Shown here: positions 1-8,145 of the stretch, in pieces
Layout of the letters: the number at the start of each line of letters is the position of its first letter
Numbering within the stretch: the first letter of the stretch is position 1
Assembly (NCBI RefSeq): GCF_040790665.1
Contig: NZ_CP160849.1
Coordinates: 2,195,501 to 2,259,500 of the forward strand
DNA: 64,000 bases
Origin: Sulfitobacter pontiacus
Lineage (GTDB): Bacteria; Pseudomonadota; Alphaproteobacteria; Rhodobacterales; Rhodobacteraceae
Reading direction: 5' to 3'
Made by a program: the position numbers and the translations under genes
The notes under the pieces: model-generated
What the model was told of the DNA's origin: nothing
Seen by the model: the letters and a program-made list of their open reading frames with translations, nothing else
The model's database searches: none

Positions 1-1125
1 AAACAGGAAGGCTTCGGCCCGATGGAGCAGACGGTCTGGAAAGGCCGTCGCTGGTCCGCGGCCAACGCCTATCTGCGGCCCGCGCAAAAGACCGGCAACG
101 TCGAACTCGTCCGCGCCTTGGCGCAGCGGATCGTGATCGAAGACGGTCGTGCTGTCGGCGTCGAGGTGCTGCGCGGTGGCAAGACCGAGGTGCTGCGCGC
201 CAGCGGCGAGGTGATCATCGCGGCGTCCTCCATCAACTCGCCCAAGCTGCTGATGTTGTCGGGCATCGGCCCTGCGGCCCATCTGGCAGAGCATGGTATC
301 GAGGTGATCGCGGACCGTCCCGGTGTTGGCCAGAACCTGCAAGACCACCTTGAACTGTATATCCAGATGGCCGCCAGCCAACCGATTACGCTGTATAAGC
401 ACTGGAATATCTTCTCCAAGGCCGTGATCGGCGCGCAGTGGTTGTTCACGAAAACCGGCATGGGCGCGTCGAACCAGTTTGAAAGCGCGGCTTTCATCCG
501 GTCGAAGGCAGGGATTAAATATCCCGATATCCAGTATCACTTCCTGCCGATTGCTGTGCGCTATGACGGGCAGGCCGCCGCCGAAGGCCACGGGTTTCAG
601 GCGCATGTGGGGCCGATGCGGTCGACCTCGCGCGGGTCTGTCACACTGGCCTCGGGCAATCCGGCCGACGCGCCGAAGATCTTTTTCAACTACATGTCGC
701 AAGACAAGGATTGGGAGGAGTTCCGCACCTGTATTCGCCTCACCCGGGAGATCTTTGCGCAGGACGCCTTCAAACCCTTCGTCAAACACGAGATCCAGCC
801 GGGGGCCGATGTGCAAAGCGACGAGGAACTTGATGCCTTCATTCGCGAACATGCCGAAAGCGCCTATCACCCCTGTGGCACCTGCCGCATGGGCCGCGCC
901 GATGACCCGCAGGCGGTGGTCGATCCGCAGGGCCGTGTGATCGGGGTAGAGGGGCTGCGCGTCGCCGACAGCTCGATCTTCCCGCGGATTACTAATGGCA
1001 ACCTGAACGCCCCGTCGATCATGGTGGGCGAGAAAATCTCGGACCATGTGCTGGGGCTTGATCCATTGGCCGCGGCGAATGACGCGCCCTGGATCCACCC
1101 CGACTGGGAAACCGCGCAGCGCTAA
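1..1125 (+). CDS. betA: Choline dehydrogenase, 3' part (GMC oxidoreductase)
   Basis: The reading frame is open from base 1, so the 5' part lies outside the window; 374 residues are visible. This is the substrate-binding and C-terminal half of a glucose-methanol-choline flavoprotein. The GMC signature 2 region ([16 protein letters not shown], about residues 77-92) is present, followed by the active-site His in [10 protein letters not shown] and the C-terminal [14 protein letters not shown] block that contacts FAD. The match to BetA, rather than other GMC enzymes, rests on the HPxxTCxMG form and the C-terminal sequence. BetA oxidises choline to betaine aldehyde and on to glycine betaine at the inner membrane. 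The N-terminal FAD motif cannot be checked here. Confidence 0.9.
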   Translation, partial: KQEGFGPMEQTVWKGRRWSAANAYLRPAQKTGNVELVRALAQRIVIEDGRAVGVEVLRGGKTEVLRASGEVIIAASSINSPKLLMLSGIGPAAHLAEHGIEVIADRPGVGQNLQDHLELYIQMAASQPITLYKHWNIFSKAVIGAQWLFTKTGMGASNQFESAAFIRSKAGIKYPDIQYHFLPIAVRYDGQAAAEGHGFQAHVGPMRSTSRGSVTLASGNPADAPKIFFNYMSQDKDWEEFRTCIRLTREIFAQDAFKPFVKHEIQPGADVQSDEELDAFIREHAESAYHPCGTCRMGRADDPQAVVDPQGRVIGVEGLRVADSSIFPRITNGNLNAPSIMVGEKISDHVLGLDPLAAANDAPWIHPDWETAQR

Positions 1126-1157
1126 GGCATTGCCCCCTTGGTCGAGAGGCCACAAGT

Positions 1158-1183
1158 GTTAACGAAAGTTAACCTTAGTTAAT
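1158..1183. promoter_or_regulatory. Three GTTAAY hexamers in 10-bp phase
   Basis: GTTAAC at 1158 and 1168 and GTTAAT at 1178 are spaced exactly 10 bp apart, so they lie on one face of the helix, between the betA stop and the nuclease gene. This looks like an operator or an AT-rich promoter element, but no known regulator is assigned. Confidence 0.35.
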
Positions 1184-1227
1184 ATCTCTGGTTGATTGGG
1201 GCGTGGAAACGGCCCAATCAACGGGAT

Positions 1228-1914
1228 ATGAAAGCCATCCTTCATTCATGTTTCGCAGCGGCGCTGATCGCCGTTTTCACGCAACCCGCTGCGGCGGTCG
1301 AACCGCGTCTGACGGGCGAGATCCGGGTGATCGACGGGGATACGATCGCATTGGGTGAGACGCGGATCCGGCTTTTCGGCATCGATGCGGTCGAAGGGGA
1401 TCAGCCCTGCCGTGCCTCGGATGGGCGCGTGTTGAACTGCGGCGCTTGGGTGACGGCGCAGGTGCGCGCCACATACGACGGCCAGCGGGCCGACTGCCAG
1501 CGGGTGGATACCGACCGCTATGGCCGGATTGTCGCGCGTTGTGCCGCCTTGGGGCAGGATATGGGGCAAGCCTTGGTCGCGGCGGGGCTGGCCTTTTCCT
1601 ACGCGCGCTACAGCCGCGCCTATGTCGCGCGTGAAGCGGCGGCCAAACGGGCGGGACGCGGGGTACATGCCTATGAAACGCAGCGCCCCGATGCCTATCG
1701 CAAAGCCTCTAAAGCAGCGCCAAAGCCCGTCGCCTCGACAGGGCCGGGCGGCTGTGTGATCAAGGGGAATGTCAGCAGCAAGGGCACGCGGATCTTTCAC
1801 GTGCCCGGACAGCACGACTATGACCGGACCGTGATCCGCACCGACAAGGGCGAACGCTGGTTCTGCAGCGCGGCGCAGGCGCGTGCCGCCGGATGGCGGG
1901 CGGCCAAGCGGTAA
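1228..1914 (+). CDS. Secreted thermonuclease-family (SNase-like) protein
   Basis: The 228-residue product has a signal peptide (KAILHSCFAAALIAVF, ending AAA near residue 23) and then a staphylococcal-nuclease fold: VIDGDTIALGETRIRLFGID carries the Asp and Arg of the active site, and DRYGRIVARC carries the second Arg region. About 70 C-terminal residues after the nuclease domain (GGCVIKGNVSSKGTRIFHVPG) resemble the tail found in many roseobacter SNase proteins. The ATG at 1228 was chosen over an upstream TTG because it starts directly at the signal peptide. It probably cleaves nucleic acid in the periplasm or outside the cell, but the substrate is not shown by the sequence. Its end lies 5 bp from the convergent pccR stop. 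Confidence 0.85.
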   Translation: MKAILHSCFAAALIAVFTQPAAAVEPRLTGEIRVIDGDTIALGETRIRLFGIDAVEGDQPCRASDGRVLNCGAWVTAQVRATYDGQRADCQRVDTDRYGRIVARCAALGQDMGQALVAAGLAFSYARYSRAYVAREAAAKRAGRGVHAYETQRPDAYRKASKAAPKPVASTGPGGCVIKGNVSSKGTRIFHVPGQHDYDRTVIRTDKGERWFCSAAQARAAGWRAAKR

Positions 1915-1918
1915 GCGG

Positions 1919-3319
1919 TCAATCCACCTGATAGGGCAACACGTCGCGCAGGTTCGGGTCCACCACCAACTGGCGTTCCAACGGCGGCACAGACCGCTGG
2001 TGGCAATGTTTACGTTCGCAAATACGGCAAGATATGCCGATAGGCTCAAAGGCCGAGGCGCGGGTGGTGTCCATCCCGTCGGCATAGACCAGCGCGGGCG
2101 CATGGCGCACCTCGCACCCCAGCGAAATCGCATAGCGCCGCACCGGCGCGCCAAACCGCCCCGCCGGCTTCGAGATGTCCCGCGCCAGCGAGATATAGCG
2201 TACCCCGTCCGGCGTTTCGGCCAGCTGACGCAGGAAGCGGCCCGGCGTTTCAAAGGCGCTGTGCACGTTCCACAGGGGGCAGGCCCCGCCAAACCGCGCG
2301 AATTGCAAACGGGTGGCCGAATGGCGTTTGGTGATCGTGCCCGCCTGATCCACACGGACAAAGAAGAACGGAATCCCCTTTGACCCCGGGCGTTGCAGCG
2401 TCGACAGCCGGTGCGCGACCTGTTCGATCGACGCCCCGAAATCAGAGGCCAGCACCTCGAGGTCGTGGCGGCAGCTTTGGGCGCGCTCCAGAAACCGGGT
2501 GTAGGGCATCAGCGCGGCCCCGGCAAAGTAGTTCGCCAGCCCCATCTTCGCGATGTCACGGGCCGCGGGGCTGTTGAAACGCGCGAAATCCAAGGTTGCC
2601 TCAAGCAGGTCGTTCTGGCGCACAAGGGCGACCTGCAGCAGCATTTGGAACGTCTGTGTGGCCTGCGAAGCGCGGGCCGAGACATGCAACACGCCACTGG
2701 CCGGATCATAGCGGCGCAGGGCATCTGTCTCGTCGAAGGCGACGGTGATGCCTGCGCTGGACAGCGCCTTTAGGGTGGTGTCGCGCAGGCTTTGGCCGGT
2801 GCCGGTGTCGCGGGCGAAATACTCGGCGGCGCGGTCCACGGCATCCAGATAATTGTCGCAATAATGGAAGAAGTCGCGCACCTCTTCCCACGGGCTGGGC
2901 GAGGGGCGGGCATCTTCGCGGCCCAAGGCTTCGTCCAGATAGGCCAGCCGTTCCTGGGTCTGGCGGTGGCTTTGGTGCAGCTTGATGAACGCCCGCGCCA
3001 ACCCCGGCGCGTTGGAGGCCGCAAGCTGCACATCGGCCAGCGGCAGCACATCGCCCTCGAACACCGGATCAGACAGGACTTCGCGCATGTCGCTGACCAA
3101 CCGTTCGCTGTCCCCGCTCGACAGTTCGGTGACATCCATCCCGAATTCAGACGCCAGCGCCAAGACGACCGTGGTGCTGACAGGTCGGTTATTATTCTCC
3201 ATCTGGTTCAAGTACGGGAGGGAAACGCCAAGCCGCGCGGCGAATTCTTTCTGGGTATGAGCCAGATTGGTGCGCAGCTCGCGCAGTTTTGCGCCAGCGT
3301 ATAGCTTTTGGATCGCCAT
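1919..3319 (-). CDS. pccR: Short-chain acyl-CoA-responsive regulator PccR (ScfR family)
   Basis: The 466-residue protein has an N-terminal XRE helix-turn-helix (KLRELRTNLAHTQKEFAARL through YLNQMENNNRP, residues about 10-50), a middle domain of the IrrE/ImmA-like type, and a C-terminal cysteine-rich stretch (CRICERKHCHQR). This layout matches the PrpR/RamB/PccR family; in Rhodobacter sphaeroides PccR activates propionyl-CoA carboxylase genes through TTTGCAAA sites. The same sites occur just upstream of this gene and upstream of pccB. The ATG at 3319 is preferred to a TTG at 3370 because the family starts at MAxxKLYAG and because the TTG would place the operator inside the gene. No strong ribosome binding site is seen. 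Confidence 0.88.
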   Translation of the reverse strand: MAIQKLYAGAKLRELRTNLAHTQKEFAARLGVSLPYLNQMENNNRPVSTTVVLALASEFGMDVTELSSGDSERLVSDMREVLSDPVFEGDVLPLADVQLAASNAPGLARAFIKLHQSHRQTQERLAYLDEALGREDARPSPSPWEEVRDFFHYCDNYLDAVDRAAEYFARDTGTGQSLRDTTLKALSSAGITVAFDETDALRRYDPASGVLHVSARASQATQTFQMLLQVALVRQNDLLEATLDFARFNSPAARDIAKMGLANYFAGAALMPYTRFLERAQSCRHDLEVLASDFGASIEQVAHRLSTLQRPGSKGIPFFFVRVDQAGTITKRHSATRLQFARFGGACPLWNVHSAFETPGRFLRQLAETPDGVRYISLARDISKPAGRFGAPVRRYAISLGCEVRHAPALVYADGMDTTRASAFEPIGISCRICERKHCHQRSVPPLERQLVVDPNLRDVLPYQVD

Positions 3320-3331
3320 CGGGGTGGGGCC

Positions 3332-3371
3332 TTTGCAAAGTTTCCGGTTCTGCAAACCGTATCTTTGCAAA
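3332..3371. promoter_or_regulatory. TTTGCAAA boxes upstream of pccR (autoregulatory site)
   Basis: Two perfect TTTGCAAA palindromes lie at 3332-3339 and 3364-3371, with a partial TGCAAA at 3351-3356 between them. They fill the 71-bp gap between the MFS gene and pccR. TTTGCAAA is the reported half-site of PccR in Rhodobacter sphaeroides, so autoregulation is the simplest reading. Confidence 0.75.
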
Positions 3372-3390
3372 CTAACGGCGGCAAGGCCCG

Positions 3391-4608
3391 TCAGGCGATA
3401 CCAAGCGCTCGTTCACGGCGGATCACGACCAAGATCGACGCGACGCCCGCGACGGCGGTGGCCAGCATGATCCAGAGCAGCGGATAGGCTCCGGTTTCCT
3501 CGCTCAGTAGGGCACCGGCCAAAATGCTCAGCCCCGCACCACCGCCAATCATGATCGCGCCGCCAAGCCCGGACGCCGTGCCCGCCAGATGCGGGCGCAC
3601 CGACAACAGGCCCGCGGTGGCGTTGGGGATGCACAGCCCGTTGCCAAGGCCCACCAGCGTCATCATCCCGAAGAACGACAGAGGCGATCCATAGCCCAGC
3701 AGGAAGATCATCATCGACACCGACCCGCCAATCGCATTGGCCAGACAGCCCCAAAGCACCAGCGTGTTGACGCCGACCACGGTCGCTTTGCGGGCCGTGA
3801 TAAAGTTGCCAAGGAAATAGCCCACGGCGGGCGCGCCGAAATAGATGCCAAGCTCGGCCGGTTCCATGCCGAAAACGACACTGCCGACGAAGGGCGCGCC
3901 GCCAAGGTAGGCAAAGAACGCACCCGAGCAGCAGGCCGCCGCCATCGAGTACCCCCAGAACCGCGGAGAGCCGAGCAGCTCGGGGTATTCGGCGAATTGC
4001 TGGGTCAGCGTGCGCCCTGACGCGACGTGGGTCTCGCCAAGGTCGAACCATGTGATCGCCAGTACCAGCGCCCCGATCCAGAACATCGCCCAGAAGGTCG
4101 CCTGCCAGCCGAAGGATTGTTCCAGCAACCCGCCCACAGCGGGGGAGATCATGGGCACCAGCGCCATGCCCATCGTGACATAGCCGATCATCGAGGCGGC
4201 TTTATCTTGGGCGAACATATCGCGCACCACTGCGCGGCTCAGTACCATCGACACGGCGACGATGGCCTGCACGCAGCGGAAGGCAAGGAACACAGCCGTC
4301 GTGGGGGCGTAGATACAGCCCACCGTCGCGACCATATATATCGCCAACCCCCATAGCAGCACATTGCGGCGGCCCAGATTGTCCGAAATCGGGCCGATCA
4401 GCACCTGCAATACCGCGCTACACAGCAGATAAAGCGGCACGGAAAGCTGCATCACAGAGTAATCGGCGTCGAAATATTCAGCCATAGCGGGAAGGCTTGG
4501 CAAGAACATATTCATCGCCAGCGCCCCGATCCCCGACAGAAGGATCAGCGTGGAAATATGCGGGGGGGATGTTTTATCCAGAAAACGGACGGGGTTATCC
4601 TTGATCAT
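3391..4608 (-). CDS. Bcr/CflA-type MFS exporter
   Basis: The 405-residue product has the twelve hydrophobic segments of a major facilitator. The loop between segments 2 and 3 reads GPISDNLGRRNVLLWG, the MFS motif A, and the RCVQAIVAVSMVLSRAVVRDMF stretch, split here only for reading, is typical of Bcr/CflA multidrug exporters, as is the GLGNGLCIPNATAGLLS motif late in the protein. It sits between pccR and pccB on the same strand as pccR. The gene is transcribed away from the double PccR operator near 4670-4727, so it may be co-regulated with propionate metabolism and could export an organic acid, but the substrate cannot be read from the sequence. Confidence 0.85.
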   Translation of the reverse strand: MIKDNPVRFLDKTSPPHISTLILLSGIGALAMNMFLPSLPAMAEYFDADYSVMQLSVPLYLLCSAVLQVLIGPISDNLGRRNVLLWGLAIYMVATVGCIYAPTTAVFLAFRCVQAIVAVSMVLSRAVVRDMFAQDKAASMIGYVTMGMALVPMISPAVGGLLEQSFGWQATFWAMFWIGALVLAITWFDLGETHVASGRTLTQQFAEYPELLGSPRFWGYSMAAACCSGAFFAYLGGAPFVGSVVFGMEPAELGIYFGAPAVGYFLGNFITARKATVVGVNTLVLWGCLANAIGGSVSMMIFLLGYGSPLSFFGMMTLVGLGNGLCIPNATAGLLSVRPHLAGTASGLGGAIMIGGGAGLSILAGALLSEETGAYPLLWIMLATAVAGVASILVVIRRERALGIA

Positions 4609-4669
4609 TGCATATCAGTATGCCTGCGGTTGCATCTTGTCTATCCAGAACCATACGGTAACCGAACGA

Positions 4670-4727
4670 TTTGCAAGTTTTCAATTAGCAAATGCGTGGG
4701 TGTATAGTTTTTGCAAATTTGCAAAAA
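4670..4727. promoter_or_regulatory. PccR operators in the MFS-pccB intergenic region
   Basis: Bases 4710-4725 are two TTTGCAAA boxes placed directly end to end, and the flanks extend this to a perfect 20-bp palindrome at 4708-4727. A second, weaker pair (TTTGCAAG at 4670-4677 and TTAGCAAA at 4685-4692) lies upstream. The pccB ATG is at 4787. The known PccR site in Rhodobacter sphaeroides has two TTTGCAAA boxes 4 bp apart, so the zero spacing here is a variant. Confidence 0.8.
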
Positions 4728-4786
4728 TGCTCTTTGGTTCGCGCGGGGGCGGCGTTACGGTGGCGGAAATCTTATAGAGGTGCGTG

Positions 4787-6319
4787 ATGAAAGATATTCT
4801 GGAACAGCTTGAAACCCGCCGCGACGACGCCCGACTGGGCGGAGGGCAAAAGCGCATTGATGCGCAACACGCCCGTGGCAAGCTGACCGCCCGCGAGCGG
4901 ATCGACCTGTTGCTTGATGATGGGTCGTTTGAAGAATTCGATATGTTCGTTACCCACCGCTGCACCGACTTCGGGATGGAGCAGCAAAAACCCGCAGGGG
5001 ACGGCGTTGTCACCGGTTGGGGCACGATCAATGGCCGTCTGGTCTATGTTTTCAGTCAGGATTTCACGGTCTTTGGCGGGTCGCTGTCCCAGACCCACGC
5101 GCAAAAGATCTGCAAGATTCAGGATATGGCGATCCAGAACGGTGCGCCTGTCATCGGGATCAACGATTCCGGCGGTGCGCGTATTCAGGAAGGCGTCGAC
5201 AGCCTCGCAGGTTATGCCGAGGTGTTCCAGCGCAATATCGAAGCCTCCGGTGTGATCCCGCAGATCAGCGTGATCATGGGGCCATGTGCGGGCGGTGCGG
5301 TCTATTCCCCTGCGATGACTGACTTTATCTTCATGGTTAAAGACACGTCCTATATGTTCGTGACAGGCCCTGACGTGGTCAAAACCGTGACCAACGAACA
5401 GGTCACCGCAGAGGAATTGGGCGGCGCGACGACGCACACGCGCAAATCCTCCGTCGCGGATGGCGCGTTTGAAAATGACGTCGAAGCACTGGCTGAGGTG
5501 CGTCGTCTGGTCGATTTCCTGCCTGCCAACAACCGCGACCTGCCGCCCGTGCGCCCGTTCTTTGACGAACCCGACCGGATCGAGGCGTCGCTTGATACAT
5601 TGGTGCCCAGCAACGCCAACACGCCCTATGACATGAAAGAGCTGATCCACAAGCTCGCGGATGAAGGCGACTTTTACGAAATTCAGGAAGACTTCGCCAA
5701 GAACATCCTGACCGGCTTTATCCGTATCGAAGGTCGCACTGTGGGTGTGGTCGCGAACCAGCCGATGGTGCTGGCGGGGTGCCTTGATATCGACAGCTCG
5801 CGCAAGGCGGCGCGGTTTGTGCGGTTCTGTGATGCGTTTGAAATTCCGATCCTGACGCTGGTGGACGTGCCAGGCTTCCTCCCCGGTACGGGGCAGGAAT
5901 ATGGCGGCGTGATCAAACATGGTGCCAAGCTGCTGTTCGCCTATGGCGAAGCGACAGTGCCGATGGTGACAGTCATCACCCGCAAAGCCTATGGCGGCGC
6001 GTATGACGTGATGGCGTCCAAGCACCTGCGGTCCGACTTCAACTACGCGTGGCCCACAGCCGAGATTGCCGTGATGGGGGCCAAGGGCGCGACAGAGATC
6101 ATCCACCGTGCCGATCTGAACGACCCCGAAAAGATCGCGCGCCATACCGCCGACTACGAAGAGCGTTTCGCGAACCCCTTTGTCGCGGCAGAGCGTGGCT
6201 TTATCGACGAAGTGATCCAGCCGCGTACCACGCGCAAGCGGATTGCCCGCGCCTTTGCCTCGTTGCGCAACAAGAAAGCCGCGATGCCTTGGAAAAAGCA
6301 TAACAACATCCCGCTCTAA
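4787..6319 (+). CDS. pccB: Propionyl-CoA carboxylase beta subunit (carboxyltransferase)
   Basis: The 510-residue protein transfers the carboxyl group from biotin to propionyl-CoA, giving methylmalonyl-CoA. Crotonase-fold carboxyltransferase N and C halves are both complete: [17 protein letters not shown] and [13 protein letters not shown] in the first half form the CoA oxyanion region, and [15 protein letters not shown] with [12 protein letters not shown] in the second half form the biotin side. The ending NIPL is typical of PccB. The ATG at 4787 follows an in-frame GTG at 4784 and has AGAGG a few bases upstream. The alpha subunit is at 8146, with four small genes between them, as in many Rhodobacterales. 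PccR boxes precede the gene. Confidence 0.96.
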   Translation: MKDILEQLETRRDDARLGGGQKRIDAQHARGKLTARERIDLLLDDGSFEEFDMFVTHRCTDFGMEQQKPAGDGVVTGWGTINGRLVYVFSQDFTVFGGSLSQTHAQKICKIQDMAIQNGAPVIGINDSGGARIQEGVDSLAGYAEVFQRNIEASGVIPQISVIMGPCAGGAVYSPAMTDFIFMVKDTSYMFVTGPDVVKTVTNEQVTAEELGGATTHTRKSSVADGAFENDVEALAEVRRLVDFLPANNRDLPPVRPFFDEPDRIEASLDTLVPSNANTPYDMKELIHKLADEGDFYEIQEDFAKNILTGFIRIEGRTVGVVANQPMVLAGCLDIDSSRKAARFVRFCDAFEIPILTLVDVPGFLPGTGQEYGGVIKHGAKLLFAYGEATVPMVTVITRKAYGGAYDVMASKHLRSDFNYAWPTAEIAVMGAKGATEIIHRADLNDPEKIARHTADYEERFANPFVAAERGFIDEVIQPRTTRKRIARAFASLRNKKAAMPWKKHNNIPL

Positions 6320-6380
6320 CGTCGTTTAATCCATATCCCTCGCGGTGCCTTTGCAGGTGCCCGAGGGGCAGGAGACCGCT

Positions 6381-6833
6381 TTGGTTACCGATCACCCCTC
6401 TCTTTCCGCGTCTTTGGCTTACGGTCTGCATCCAGCGGGTGCGGCATTGAAGTGGCTTGCGGTTGGCGCAGCTTTCGCCACGGCCTCTGCCGCGGCGCAG
6501 CCGGTCGAGGTGCCGTCGGGCGAAAGCATCGAATTGCAAGAGGTGTTGATAGACGAGGTGGGGGTGCAAACATGGCTGCGCTTCCGTTTTGTCGCCCCTT
6601 ATATCGCGCGCGATACGGGCGCTGTGGACTTTGCGCAGGTTGGGGCCGATATGACCTATCTGTGCGACGCGCTGGCCATTCCCTACATGGCGCAACATGC
6701 GCTGGACGGAGAGGTCATCGTGGTCTCTTTGGCTGATCGCGTCACGGAATTCGGGGTGTCCGACCCCGATGCCACACAGTTTTTCGAGGCATTTCGCCTG
6801 AGCAACGACACCTGTATCTGGGAGGGCCTTTGA
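6381..6833 (+). CDS. Exported protein of unknown function (probable DUF6497)
   Basis: About 150 residues with an N-terminal hydrophobic segment (LKWLAVGAAFATASAAAQP) that looks like a signal peptide with cleavage after AAA. The rest is a compact domain with two cysteines (TYLCDAL and NDTCIWEGL) that may pair in the periplasm. I recall the same small protein between pccB and pccA in other Rhodobacterales, labelled DUF6497; this is from memory. A TTG at 6381 is preferred because GGAG lies 6 bases before it; a GTG at 6345 in the same frame is the alternative. Function unknown. Confidence 0.65.
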   Translation: MVTDHPSLSASLAYGLHPAGAALKWLAVGAAFATASAAAQPVEVPSGESIELQEVLIDEVGVQTWLRFRFVAPYIARDTGAVDFAQVGADMTYLCDALAIPYMAQHALDGEVIVVSLADRVTEFGVSDPDATQFFEAFRLSNDTCIWEGL

Positions 6834-7047
6834 TGCACCCACAATATCTTGCGAGCGCTGCGGCACCAGCGCGCCGAACTGCGGCTTTGGCGTCACATTT
6901 GGCCGCATTGGAAAGCACACCGTATGCAACGCCAATGAACTGCGATAATGTCGCGGCGGGGAATACCGAGGTATTTCTTACTTTAAAACCGGGGTCTGAT
7001 TGGCATGAGGCAGTGCCGGACCCTTTAAACAGTGACAGGAGACTTAG

Positions 7048-7191
7048 ATGTCCAAGAGCATCACAATGCTGGCCGCATTCGGCCTTATCGCAGCCGTTTC
7101 GGCATGCGCACCCAAGCAGCAAGAAGAATATGTCGTGGTCGCACCCGAGCCCATCTCGGTTGAGCCCGTGTACACAGGCAAGTACAAGTAA
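7048..7191 (+). CDS. Very small lipoprotein (47 aa)
   Basis: The ATG at 7048 has AGGAGAC 4 bases upstream. The product has a lipoprotein signal with lipobox VSAC (Cys at residue 20), followed by only 27 residues rich in Glu, Val and Pro and ending in YTGKYK. It lies between pccB and pccA and is followed by a strong hairpin at 7201-7224. Similar short lipoproteins are common and often unannotated in this position. Function unknown. Confidence 0.75.
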   Translation: MSKSITMLAAFGLIAAVSACAPKQQEEYVVVAPEPISVEPVYTGKYK

Positions 7192-7200
7192 TGCTTGTCG

Positions 7201-7224
7201 GGGACAGGCGTCTGCGCCTGTCTC
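7201..7224 (+). terminator. Hairpin after the small lipoprotein gene
   Basis: GACAGGCG at 7203-7210 pairs perfectly with CGCCTGTC at 7215-7222 around a TCTG loop, and two more flanking pairs can form. No T-run follows, so it may be a weak terminator or a 3'-end stabiliser. Confidence 0.55.
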
Positions 7225-7290
7225 CAACCTCTCTGCGGCACGTAACGCAGGGATAGCACCGCGCATCGCCCTCGCAGTCTGGGGGGTATC

Positions 7291-7638
7291 ATGCTGAAAC
7301 ATCGCGGTTTTCCGGGGCGTATGCCCGGATCAGACTATCAATTCGTTATCCGTCGCGCCAATCCGCGTGGGGTCACCCCGCTGACCCGTCGAGAACGCCG
7401 TTCCGACCGCAAGGCGGCGGACCGTCGCGTTGACACGGCCTTTATGCGCGCGCTGTGGGAAGCCTTTGGCGACCAGCCGTTCGAGAGGGGCAATCTGGAC
7501 GCGGGGCGTTTGTCTTGGCTCTTTGGTCGCGAGGTCGTCGCGGTAGACGACCCCTTTGATCCAGCCGACTATGACGCGATGCTGGTCATCAACGAAGCCC
7601 TTGCCCGGGCGTCTTTCCCCGACGCGTTCGAGGATTGA
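7291..7638 (+). CDS. Hypothetical protein, basic N-terminus
   Basis: 115 residues, no signal peptide or membrane segment. The first half is rich in Arg and Lys (RRERRSDRKAADRR), and the second half is acidic with DDPFDPADYDAML. A run of G residues (GGGGGG) lies a few bases before the ATG at 7291. It is part of the small-gene block between pccB and pccA. I do not recognise a family. Confidence 0.6.
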   Translation: MLKHRGFPGRMPGSDYQFVIRRANPRGVTPLTRRERRSDRKAADRRVDTAFMRALWEAFGDQPFERGNLDAGRLSWLFGREVVAVDDPFDPADYDAMLVINEALARASFPDAFED

Positions 7639-7822
7639 TCATGCGCGTCGCCCCCTTCCTTTCGGCTGGTTTTCGCCACGTGCACGGCATGTTGGGCGGT
7701 AATTTGCCCGTCGGGGCAGGGGCGCGCGCCGTTATTCAAACCGCGGTGGAACCTTCTGCGAAACCATGCGTTTATCAGTATCACATCGCGAATAACGCAC
7801 GATCAATAAAAGGTTTAATCCC

Positions 7823-8029
7823 ATGTCCATCAAAACAATTCTTCTCGCCGTTACTGCGTCCGCTGGCCTTGCTGCATGCGGTGACACACTGGGCGAACAA
7901 GCGCTCGGCGGTGGTGTCGTGGGTGCCGGTGCAGCAGCCGTTACAGGCGGTAGCCTCGCGCAAGGCGCGGCCATCGGTGCCGGCGCAAACGTACTGGCGT
8001 GCCAATCCGGCGCAGTGCGCTGCCAATAA
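7823..8029 (+). CDS. Small glycine-zipper lipoprotein (68 aa)
   Basis: The N-terminus is a lipoprotein signal with lipobox LAAC (Cys at residue 19). The mature part is mostly Gly and Ala with glycine-zipper spacing (GGGVVGAGAAAVTGG and GAAIGAGANVLA) and ends with two cysteines. Such small zipper lipoproteins associate with outer-membrane integrity in proteobacteria. Two hairpins follow before pccA, so it probably ends its own transcript. Confidence 0.75.
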   Translation: MSIKTILLAVTASAGLAACGDTLGEQALGGGVVGAGAAAVTGGSLAQGAAIGAGANVLACQSGAVRCQ

Positions 8030-8035
8030 TCTGAC

Positions 8036-8064
8036 ATCTGCCGCGGCCTCGGGTCGCGGCAGAT
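8036..8064 (+). terminator. GC-rich hairpin downstream of the zipper lipoprotein
   Basis: ATCTGCCGCG at 8036-8045 pairs perfectly with CGCGGCAGAT at 8055-8064 around a 9-base loop. No T-run follows directly, but a second hairpin with T5 lies 19 bases on. Confidence 0.55.
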
Positions 8065-8082
8065 GCAGTGCCAAAGATTTTG

Positions 8083-8115
8083 CCCCGCTCAGCCGCGTGC
8101 TGACGCGGGGTTTTT
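8083..8115 (+). terminator. Rho-independent terminator before pccA
   Basis: CCCCGCTCAGC pairs with GCTGACGCGGGG (one bulge) and is followed by TTTTT at 8111-8115, ending 30 bases before the pccA start. It should separate pccA from the small genes upstream, which implies that pccA is expressed from a promoter very close to its start or by read-through. Confidence 0.75.
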
Positions 8116-8145
8116 CCGTTCACTCAAGACCAAAAGGGACAGTCG

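Noticed and set aside
4772-6301. Long open frame antisense to pccB
   Set aside because: Shadow of pccB; no family motif and no ribosome binding site.
6830-7297. Reading frame overlapping the 47-residue lipoprotein
   Set aside because: It has no motif, covers a clear small lipoprotein with its own Shine-Dalgarno and crosses a hairpin.
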